From assembly GCA_902476665.1 (NCBI GenBank), contig CABSEO010000130.1:1-6109 (forward strand): a stretch of DNA of 6,109 bases. The letters run 5' to 3'. Shown here piece after piece: positions 1-5,209 of this stretch. Source of the stretch: an uncultured Emergencia sp. GTDB lineage: Bacteria > Bacillota > Clostridia > Peptostreptococcales > Anaerovoracaceae. A program made the position numbers and the translations under genes. How positions within the stretch are numbered: position 1 is the first letter of the stretch; the number at the start of each line of letters is the position of its first letter. Below the pieces are notes generated by a model that was not told the DNA's origin, ran no database searches, and saw only the letters and a program-made list of their open reading frames with translations.

Positions 1-94
1 GGCCGTAACGGCTGCAGCTTCTAAAAATTGTCATGCAGCAGAATATTTCAGCATAAATTCATTCTCTTCTGCCCGCGGACACAATTAGCCCTAT

Positions 95-141
95 AAAAAA
101 CTGCAGCAGCACAGATGAAAAATTCATCTGTGCTGCTGCAG
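95..141 (-). terminator. Strong Rho-independent terminator of the nucleotidase gene
   Basis: A perfect 19-bp inverted repeat (101-119 with 123-141) leaves only a three-base AAA loop. Read on the minus strand it is followed at once by six T residues (complement of the A-run 95-100). It lies 38 bases past the stop codon of the leftward nucleotidase gene, which is where an intrinsic terminator belongs. There is no T-run on the plus-strand side, so it acts mainly on leftward transcription. The remaining 1-94 shows no gene that I can support; only a 29-codon open frame without a visible start touches the left edge. Confidence 0.92.
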
Positions 142-178
142 GCTTGGGGTTCTTTCCAATATAATGCAGAATTAAGCC

Positions 179-2089
179 TTACCTTCTTCTGAAAATCATA
201 TCTTTTTTCCGAATCCTGTTCTTTCCATAGCGGACTCTTCTGATAAACTTTATCAAAAGCACTGCCAGAAGTACTAGCACTGCTACGGCCAGAATCACCG
301 CAGCTGTAATCATAAAGAAAAACTTATTAGGCTGTTTCAGAATCTGAACAGGACTAAAGCTGTCTACCAGTACTTTACGCCCTTCCGGACGACTATATTT
401 TTCCACAATTTTGTCACCGGACAAAGAACTCAGGTATCCGGCAAGAGCGTCCCACTCCTTCAGCTCACTGCCATCCTGATTATAAATAATGTGTTCTTCA
501 AAGTCAGTAATCTCATTACCCTCCGCATCTTTTGGAGCTACAGACAGAAGTCCATAAGACATAGAATTGACGGTACCTAACATCTGGGCTGAATAAAGAT
601 CTGCCACTACCCGATAAAGTTTGTCGTTTTCAATTTCAGAAAGACTGCTGCCGCTGTCACCTATCTTGATATCATAAGCCCTGTTCAGAATCAGACGGTG
701 AGGATTGTAAGAATACCACAGCCCACTGAAATAAAGTCTGGCCGGACTCATAATCTCCGATACAGAAATATCAATTTCTGCTGCCAGTTTCAGCTCTCTT
801 CCTGTGAGATAGACACTGACCAGAGGATAGCCGGCAACACCATCCTTTCCTGTTCCCAAAGAAAGCACATTGAATGCATCCGCTGCAGTAATGTCACCCT
901 TGGAGAAGGACCCTCTGATTACGCCTGCAGGAGCCACTGCCACATCTATATCAGTATAATCTGCTCCCTCTGCTTTTTCTACCCCATACTTATAGGAATC
1001 TGCAATCAGACTGCCCAGTGTATCTTCACCCTGTACTGTCCCAAACACGCTGATATCAGTAAAATCTACAGGATTATCAGTCAGCACCTGATCCCAGCTG
1101 TATCCGAAATCAAAAAAATATTCCTTGTCCACCAGTTCTTTGAAGTATTCCGTCTTTTCTTCCGTTGCAACATCATCTTTTACAGAACCGTCAAGAGACT
1201 TGAGTTCATATTCCGTAAGTTCATATTCACCGTTCTCTCCAGTAAAAGTCAAAGTACCCAGATTATCGTTATACTGACCCGCCGAAGCAATCACTGTTTC
1301 TCCCACAACAATCGGCTCCTGAAGCTCTGTATGAGAATGCCCGCTGATGATCAGGTCAATTCCTTTTACTTTTTCTGCCAGAACTTCATCCTCTGATTCC
1401 TTAGGATTTTCAGAGGTACCGCTATGGGAAACGCAGACCACCAAATCCACTTTTTCATGAGCGTTGATCTCCTCCACTACATCCTGCGCAGTCTCTACAG
1501 GATCTTTAAAGTAAGTGCCACTCTCCGGAGCATAACTTGCCGATTCTTCTCCGAAAATCCCAAAAACTGCGATTCTTGCATCTCCACGCTCAAGCACAGT
1601 ATAATCCTTCGCTCCATAATTTTCCAGAGCTTCCTTCAGGTTCATCCCGTCTTCTTTCAGTTCCTTGTCTGCCAGGGTCTTTTCCCAGTCAATATTGGCA
1701 ATCACCAGCTGCGGTACTTTATCACCAGATAAAACAGCACTATCCAGCATTTCAGCAAGTCCACCGCTCCGATAGTCAAATTCATGATTTCCCAGTGTGG
1801 TCACATCATACCCTACAGCTCCCATCATCCGCAATTCAGAAGCCTCCTGTTTAAAAATGGTCTGGTAAGGTGTCCCCATAGAAAAATCCCCTGCATCCAG
1901 TACAAAGGTCTGTGTATTTTTTCTTTTTGTCTCCTTGATAAGGGTTTTAATTTTCCCGAATTTTTCCAGATGAGAATGCATGTCATGGGAAAATACAATA
2001 GAAATGGAATCTGTATTGTTATCAGTCCAACTCTTTCTTTCCCCCGACGCAGAATCAGCAAGGACTGCGGAAGGAACTGCCAGCATCAC
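179..2089 (-). CDS. UshA-like 5'-nucleotidase / metallophosphoesterase, C-terminally membrane anchored
   Basis: This is a two-domain ectoenzyme of the 5'-nucleotidase/2',3'-cyclic phosphodiesterase family, which hydrolyses phosphate esters outside the cell using a dinuclear metal centre. The 636 residues from the GTG at 2089 show the metallophosphoesterase motifs in order: DMH (36-38), GD (67-68), GNHEFD (100-105), SH (221-222) and GHSH (250-253). A 5'-nucleotidase C-terminal domain follows at about 340-575, with an aromatic-rich LYFSGLWYSYNP stretch (452-463). Residues 590-613 form one transmembrane helix followed by a very basic tail, so the catalytic part should face outward and the tail the cytoplasm. 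That topology needs a signal peptide, but the GTG start leaves only about 11 hydrophobic residues and has no good Shine-Dalgarno. The natural start is probably the TTG at 2129, now out of frame. The usual Asn-Gly-Gly substrate motif reads APAGVIRG (387-394), so nucleotide specificity is uncertain. It is probably co-transcribed with the GIY-YIG gene 47 bases upstream. Confidence 0.9.
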   Translation of the reverse strand: MMLAVPSAVLADSASGERKSWTDNNTDSISIVFSHDMHSHLEKFGKIKTLIKETKRKNTQTFVLDAGDFSMGTPYQTIFKQEASELRMMGAVGYDVTTLGNHEFDYRSGGLAEMLDSAVLSGDKVPQLVIANIDWEKTLADKELKEDGMNLKEALENYGAKDYTVLERGDARIAVFGIFGEESASYAPESGTYFKDPVETAQDVVEEINAHEKVDLVVCVSHSGTSENPKESEDEVLAEKVKGIDLIISGHSHTELQEPIVVGETVIASAGQYNDNLGTLTFTGENGEYELTEYELKSLDGSVKDDVATEEKTEYFKELVDKEYFFDFGYSWDQVLTDNPVDFTDISVFGTVQGEDTLGSLIADSYKYGVEKAEGADYTDIDVAVAPAGVIRGSFSKGDITAADAFNVLSLGTGKDGVAGYPLVSVYLTGRELKLAAEIDISVSEIMSPARLYFSGLWYSYNPHRLILNRAYDIKIGDSGSSLSEIENDKLYRVVADLYSAQMLGTVNSMSYGLLSVAPKDAEGNEITDFEEHIIYNQDGSELKEWDALAGYLSSLSGDKIVEKYSRPEGRKVLVDSFSPVQILKQPNKFFFMITAAVILAVAVLVLLAVLLIKFIRRVRYGKNRIRKKDMIFRRR

Positions 2090-2129
2090 AGCAAGACAGA
2101 CCCGCCACTTTTATATATATTTTTCTCAA
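2090..2129 (-). other. Displaced signal-peptide start of the nucleotidase (apparent frameshift)
   Basis: A TTG codon at 2129-2127 begins with MRKIYIK, a typical basic signal-peptide n-region, then runs out of frame as VAGLSCCDAG and stops at 2057-2055 after 24 codons. The frame of the nucleotidase, followed upstream from 2089, reads KWRVCLAV directly before MMLAVPSAVLA-DS, but meets a TAA at 2112-2110. Removing one A from the AAA at 2110-2108 joins the two into MRKIYIK-WRVCLAVMLAVPSAVLA-DS, a textbook signal peptide with an AxA-like cleavage site. The break lies beside an AT-repeat and A-run, where sequencing error or replication slippage is common. The alternative is that translation really starts at 2089 or 2086. 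Confidence 0.7.
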
Positions 2130-2134
2130 AGAAT

Positions 2135-2140
2135 CTTCCT
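2135..2140 (-). promoter_or_regulatory. Shine-Dalgarno AGGAAG for the TTG start at 2129
   Basis: AGGAAG lies five bases upstream of the TTG at 2129 on the minus strand. No comparable site precedes the GTG at 2089, where only a G-rich GGCGGG about ten bases away could serve. This site is the main reason for preferring the TTG as the natural start of the nucleotidase. Confidence 0.65.
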
Positions 2141-2176
2141 CATTTCTAACGTTATTTTATAATGTCTTACATTTTA

Positions 2177-2428
2177 TCACAGCTTTTCAAAATTAGCCAC
2201 CAACTGTTCTTTCTTTTCTCTGGAAAGCTTTTTAATTGCAGCCTCCCGCTGCATAGCCTCCCGCCTGGTCTCATGTGCTTCAAAATACACCAGTCTGACA
2301 GGAAGTCTGCTTCTGGTATATTTGGCGCCTTTTCCTTCATTGTGCATTCTTATTCTCATTTCCGGATCTGTAGTCCATCCTGTGTATAAACTACCGTCAC
2401 TACAGCGGACTATATAGGTGAAATTCAT
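2177..2428 (-). CDS. Small GIY-YIG domain protein (UPF0213 / YhbQ-like)
   Basis: An 83-residue protein consisting of a single GIY-YIG nuclease-type domain. Visible family features are the YIV strand (5-7), LYTGWTTD (14-21) with the second conserved Tyr, an Arg-rich helix with RMHNEG (27-32), the segment KYTRSRLPVRLVYFE (36-50), and the helix with EAMQREAAIKKL (58-69) that carries the likely metal-binding Glu62. The length matches stand-alone UPF0213 proteins, whose cellular role is not settled; a DNA repair or nucleic-acid role is often suggested. I place the start at the ATG at 2428 because AAAGGAA sits eight bases upstream and because the extra 27 residues from an earlier start (2509) lack family character. 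It lies 47 bases upstream of the nucleotidase reading frame on the same strand with no terminator between, so the two may share a transcript. No clear promoter was found upstream. Confidence 0.88.
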   Translation of the reverse strand: MNFTYIVRCSDGSLYTGWTTDPEMRIRMHNEGKGAKYTRSRLPVRLVYFEAHETRREAMQREAAIKKLSREKKEQLVANFEKL

Positions 2429-2580
2429 TATTCCAGTTCCTTTCTTTCTCTCCGCATAGCATTTAAATAGAAAAAAACACCTGCTATATTTTTGGGCCGC
2501 TCTCTGCAAACTAAAAGTGCCGAAGAAAGTCTAAAGAGATTCTATGAAACACAGGTCCCAGATGAAACAATAATTCAATC

Positions 2581-2586
2581 TATAAT
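2581..2586 (+). promoter_or_regulatory. Possible -10 box for the MFS-like gene
   Basis: A perfect TATAAT lies 88 bases upstream of the ATG at 2674 in the divergent intergenic region. No convincing -35 box stands 16-18 bases further upstream, and there is no TG extension, so this is a weak call based on the -10 alone. Confidence 0.35.
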
Positions 2587-2588
2587 TG

Positions 2589-2639
2589 TATCACTATGGC
2601 CTTTTTTCGGAATCCCGTGATACATCATACCGTTATCAC
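2589..2639. repeat. Three TATCAC/GTGATA half-sites, possible operator
   Basis: TATCAC occurs at 2589-2594 and 2634-2639, and its complement GTGATA at 2617-2622. The last two form a dyad with an 11-base spacer; the first two form one with a 22-base spacer, extended to seven pairs (GTATCAC/GTGATAC). The cluster sits just downstream of the TATAAT at 2581, where a repressor would block initiation or elongation. Chance occurrence in AT-rich DNA is quite possible, and no regulator gene is adjacent. Confidence 0.25.
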
Positions 2640-2673
2640 CCAGTTTTATCATTACAATAGCTTGGAGGTTTCT

Positions 2674-3501
2674 ATGACAGACTATCTTTTTACTTTGGGG
2701 CTGCTTGCATTGCCTCTGCTCATTTACAGAATACGGACAGTTCGCCGTGGATTGGTGACAGGTCTTTTTCTGTCCCTGTGTTTCTGGGGGCAAGCAGATA
2801 TCTTCCTGCTCTCTGTTCCCCTTTCTACTTCCATTTTCCTTTATTTTTACGCCAAAAAAGACAACAAGACGGGTAGTGAAAAGCTTTCCGAAAAGAATCA
2901 GCTTTATGTACTCAATCCGTCAGTATCCATGCTTGCACTCTTTGCCGCAGCCATGATTATTTTCTGTGCTTTCGGCGATGCCTTTTATCATTACGGAACC
3001 TATCTGATGCTGAACGAAAAAGCCCTTCTGGTCAGTAAACGGCTGTCCTTTTCAGCTTCTCTGCTCGGTCCTCTGATTGCCGGAAACTGGTGTGACAAAA
3101 AAGGTCCTTTTTCGGCCGCAATCGGTCTCACCCTGACAGCAGAATTTTCTGTACTCTTGGCTTCCGCCGGTGATGCAAGTCTTCTCCTCTTTGTTTTAGG
3201 CAGTTTTCTGGTATCCCTGTGTATCTCCGGTTTCTTCGTTCTGCTTCCTCTGATTGCATCAGCCTTCTTTGGTGCGGCGAATTTCCTCAGATTCTATCCG
3301 ATCATCTGTGTTTTTGCAGCAGTCTTCTGGAGTATTGCACGTTATCAGTATACCAACAGATGGGCAGACTCTGCAAATCCGGCAGGATTTTTACTGAGTC
3401 TGATTCTGCTTACTTTTATCTCTGCCTGTTTCATCTATACCGCATGGAAACGACGCTTCGTCCTGGTAAGGCCTCAGGCCTGCAGACAAAAAGCACACTG
3501 A
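2674..3501 (+). CDS. MFS-like multi-pass membrane protein, short
   Basis: A 275-residue, strongly hydrophobic integral membrane protein; substrate unknown. Hydrophobic segments lie at about 5-20, 27-60 (one or two helices), 83-105, 122-138, 147-165, 168-198, 205-223 and 238-257. Between the fourth and fifth, GNWCDKKG (137-144) has the GxxxDxxG spacing of MFS motif A, which lies in the loop after helix 2 or, as a degenerate copy, after helix 8. The charged stretch 61-80 (KKDNKTGSEK onward) looks like the central loop of an MFS protein. On that reading residues 1-60 are helices 5-6 and 83-257 the second half, so helices 1-4 are missing. The start at 2674 is well supported by GGAGG at 2664-2668; an earlier in-frame ATG at 2596 has no ribosome binding site and adds 26 polar residues. 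It is transcribed alone, diverging from the GIY-YIG gene and converging on the AI-2E transporter. Confidence 0.8.
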   Translation: MTDYLFTLGLLALPLLIYRIRTVRRGLVTGLFLSLCFWGQADIFLLSVPLSTSIFLYFYAKKDNKTGSEKLSEKNQLYVLNPSVSMLALFAAAMIIFCAFGDAFYHYGTYLMLNEKALLVSKRLSFSASLLGPLIAGNWCDKKGPFSAAIGLTLTAEFSVLLASAGDASLLLFVLGSFLVSLCISGFFVLLPLIASAFFGAANFLRFYPIICVFAAVFWSIARYQYTNRWADSANPAGFLLSLILLTFISACFIYTAWKRRFVLVRPQACRQKAH

Positions 3502-3513
3502 GCTTATCAGCTG

Positions 3514-3536
3514 CTGTTTGGGAAAACAGTTCTTTT
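3514..3536 (+). terminator. Weak Rho-independent terminator after the MFS-like gene
   Basis: CTGTTT (3514-3519) and AAACAG (3524-3529) form a six-pair stem with a GGGA loop, followed on the plus strand by TTCTTTT. It begins 12 bases after the MFS-like stop codon. The stem has only two G-C pairs, so its strength is modest. Confidence 0.5.
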
Positions 3537-3582
3537 GCCGGCTGCCGATCTTCTCCATTGTAAATACTAAGCACAGCCGGCA
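3536..3582. repeat. Inverted repeat between convergent genes
   Basis: TGCCGGCTG (3536-3544) and CAGCCGGCA (3574-3582) are perfect nine-base complements separated by 29 bases. The flanks add further partial pairing (AACAG near 3525 with CTGTT near 3592). It sits between the ends of two convergent genes, where a shared terminator or transcript-end hairpin would be expected, but neither strand shows a T-run directly after the stem. Confidence 0.4.
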
Positions 3583-3597
3583 GAGAAAATTCTGTTC

Positions 3598-4785
3598 TTA
3601 TCTTTTTTTCAGCATGACACTTTCTTCAAATTCCGCCTTTTCCTCCCATTTTTCTGAAGGTACACCTTTTTCCTGCAGACGATTCTTTACATAGAGTCTG
3701 AACAGGGCATACAATACCGAGCAAATAGGAATAAAAATGATCATGCCGGCTACACCCATCAGACTGCCTCCCACAGTAATAGCCACCAGAACCCAGATGG
3801 ACGGCAGACCCACGGAATTCCCAACCACCTTTGGATAAATCAGGTTGCCTTCCAGCTGCTGTAAAATTAAAAAGGTAATAAGGAAAATCAATGCTTTCAG
3901 CGGACTCACCATCAGTATCAGAAATACTCCTGCCGCACAGCCGATAAACGCGCCGACCATAGGGATCAGTGCAGTAAAAGCAATGAGTACTGAGATCAGC
4001 ATGGCATAGGGCATTCTCAGCACTGTCATGACTATGAAAAACAGCGCACCTAATATACAAGCTTCCAGACACTGTCCGGAAATAAATCTGGAAAAAGTTC
4101 TGCATGTCAGACCAAGGACATAAAGAATTTTTTCTGCTGTCTCTTCTCTAAACAAAGCATATAAAATCTGTTTTCCCTGTCCTGCCAGTTTTTCTTTTGC
4201 CATAAGGAGATAGACAGCAAAAACAAACCCGATAAAGAAGGTTACCACAGCACCAATCAGATTCGTCACTGCTCCGATACCGCTGTTAATCATGGAGGTT
4301 GCCGCGTCCTGAATAAATTCAGAAGCTTTACTGATAATTTCTCCCCAGTCTACAGCCAGCTGATCGATGATACCCCGCGCAATATTAAATACGCCCATAT
4401 TCTCTGTGATCCATTGTCCCAGGGCCGCAAACGCAACAGGCATCTGCGCTGCAATGGAAAGTAGCGTATGACCGATCTGTGGAATGATGATATACATCGC
4501 AATTACGATGATCCCAATCACCAGCGCAAGAGTCACAACGAAAGAAACTGCTCTCCTTCCCTTTTTTATCCGATTGGCTTTGTGAAAGAGCCAGCGTTCA
4601 ATTCTACTCATCGGCACATTGATAATAAAAGCAATTGCTGCTCCAAGTATAAAAGGAAATATAATGTCAATTACATCACCAAGGGTCTGTAAAACCAGAC
4701 CAATATTCTTTACGCCCAGATAAAACAGGATGCAGGAGAATGCTATCAGAATTACAGCTCTGATATTATTCTTATTAAAGTCCAT
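3598..4785 (-). CDS. AI-2E family transporter (PerM/YdiK-type permease)
   Basis: A 395-residue integral membrane protein of the AI-2E transporter family (formerly UPF0118). Characterised or proposed members export autoinducer-2 or exchange Na+ and H+, so the substrate cannot be named from sequence. The family architecture is complete: hydrophobic helices at about 10-27, 36-58 and 80-100, a more polar amphipathic region 105-170, then helices at about 172-196, 237-258, 261-288, 296-309 and 330-362. The C-terminal signature is visible as QQLEGNLIYPKVVGNSVGLP (309-328), followed by the Gly-rich GGSLMGVAG (339-347). The tail (366-395) is highly charged and cytoplasmic. The start at the ATG at 4785 is chosen because GGGAGG lies six bases upstream; a TTG at 4812 would add nine residues encoded by the ribosome-binding region itself. 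The gene stands alone, with its own promoter just upstream and a convergent neighbour downstream. Confidence 0.93.
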   Translation of the reverse strand: MDFNKNNIRAVILIAFSCILFYLGVKNIGLVLQTLGDVIDIIFPFILGAAIAFIINVPMSRIERWLFHKANRIKKGRRAVSFVVTLALVIGIIVIAMYIIIPQIGHTLLSIAAQMPVAFAALGQWITENMGVFNIARGIIDQLAVDWGEIISKASEFIQDAATSMINSGIGAVTNLIGAVVTFFIGFVFAVYLLMAKEKLAGQGKQILYALFREETAEKILYVLGLTCRTFSRFISGQCLEACILGALFFIVMTVLRMPYAMLISVLIAFTALIPMVGAFIGCAAGVFLILMVSPLKALIFLITFLILQQLEGNLIYPKVVGNSVGLPSIWVLVAITVGGSLMGVAGMIIFIPICSVLYALFRLYVKNRLQEKGVPSEKWEEKAEFEESVMLKKR

Positions 4786-4821
4786 TTCTTGCCTCCCTTC
4801 TTTCCCTGTCAAGTGTAACTT

Positions 4822-4850
4822 ATTTTACCATATTATCATTGTAGAGTAAA
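4822..4850 (-). promoter_or_regulatory. Sigma-A type promoter of the AI-2E transporter gene
   Basis: On the minus strand, TTTACT (4850-4845) and TAAAAT (4827-4822) are separated by exactly 17 bases. The spacer ends in TGG, giving an extended -10 (TGn). Transcription would begin near 4815, leaving a leader of about 30 bases that contains the GGGAGG ribosome binding site at 4797-4792. The match to the housekeeping consensus is 4/6 and 5/6. Confidence 0.65.
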
Positions 4851-4854
4851 GAAA

Positions 4855-4876
4855 ACAGACGCAAAAGGCTTGTCTG
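4855..4876. repeat. Dyad upstream of the AI-2E promoter
   Basis: ACAGAC (4855-4860) and GTCTGT (4871-4876) are perfect complements ten bases apart, ending five bases upstream of the -35 box. The position would suit an activator site. Six-base arms are short enough to arise by chance. Confidence 0.25.
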
Positions 4877-4951
4877 TATCGGCCTGAAAAAAGATTCCGG
4901 CTCTTCCATCCATCTTCCGCGCCTGCTTTGACTGATTCCTGTATGAAGAAG

Positions 4952-4983
4952 CAAGCGGGACAATTCTCCCTGTGTCCCGCTTG
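4952..4983 (-). terminator. Rho-independent terminator of the copper ATPase gene
   Basis: CAAGCGGGACA (4952-4962) and TGTCCCGCTTG (4973-4983) form a perfect 11-pair, GC-rich stem with a ten-base loop, 25 bases past the stop codon of the leftward copper ATPase. On the minus strand it is followed by CTTCTTCAT, a T-rich but interrupted tail. The 100 bases between it and the AI-2E promoter show no further gene. Confidence 0.7.
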
Positions 4984-5008
4984 GTTTGCATAAAATCCAT
5001 TATACAGG

Positions 5009-5209
5009 CTACCTTATCAGTTCATATCCGGCTTCTTTCACTACCGCCTCAAATTCATCCATAGAGATCTCTCTGTCACTGATTACCGTGGCAATACCTG
5101 AATCCAGATTAACCTCAGCGTTAACACCTTCCATAGCGTTAAGCGCATCACTCATGTGTTTCTGGCAATGCTGACACATCATCCCTTTGATCATCAGTTC
5201 ATACTTCAT
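5009..5209 (-). CDS. Possible internally initiated CopZ-like copper chaperone nested in copA
   Basis: The ATG at 5209 would give a 66-residue protein in the same frame as copA. It is a complete beta-alpha-beta-beta-alpha-beta HMA fold in length and pattern: MKYELMIKG, the MCQHC copper site (two Cys three apart), ALNAMEGV, IATVISD and EAGYELIR. Stand-alone CopZ chaperones have this size and often follow copA. AAGGAGG lies nine bases upstream of the ATG, as good as any start signal in the window. The codons before it do not stop in this frame, so as written the domain is fused to CopA. Whether a free chaperone is also made is inference. Confidence 0.4.
   Translation of the reverse strand: MKYELMIKGMMCQHCQKHMSDALNAMEGVNAEVNLDSGIATVISDREISMDEFEAVVKEAGYELIR

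Noticed and set aside
2..88. A plus-strand open frame running in from the left edge and ending at a TAG (AVTAAASKNCHAAEY...)
   Set aside because: Only 28 sense codons are visible, with no start and no motif. It could be the end of a neighbouring gene, but nothing in the window supports that.
698..1396. A long plus-strand open frame of 232 codons opposite the nucleotidase gene
   Set aside because: It lies wholly inside a well-supported gene on the other strand, has no domain character and is rich in Cys, Ile and Ser as expected of antisense translation. No convincing ribosome binding site was seen.
2429..2530. A promoter for the GIY-YIG gene (for example TTTGCA with TATAGC, 16 bases apart)
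   Set aside because: The -10 match is poor and several equally weak pairs exist in this AT-rich stretch, so no specific call is justified.
2575..2793. A 72-codon minus-strand frame across the start of the MFS-like gene
   Set aside because: It covers the RBS and first helix of the MFS-like gene on the opposite strand and has no recognisable features.
3626..4105. A 159-codon minus-strand frame overlapping the AI-2E gene
   Set aside because: It is an alternate frame of the AI-2E coding sequence; the overlapping frame carries all the family motifs and this one has none.
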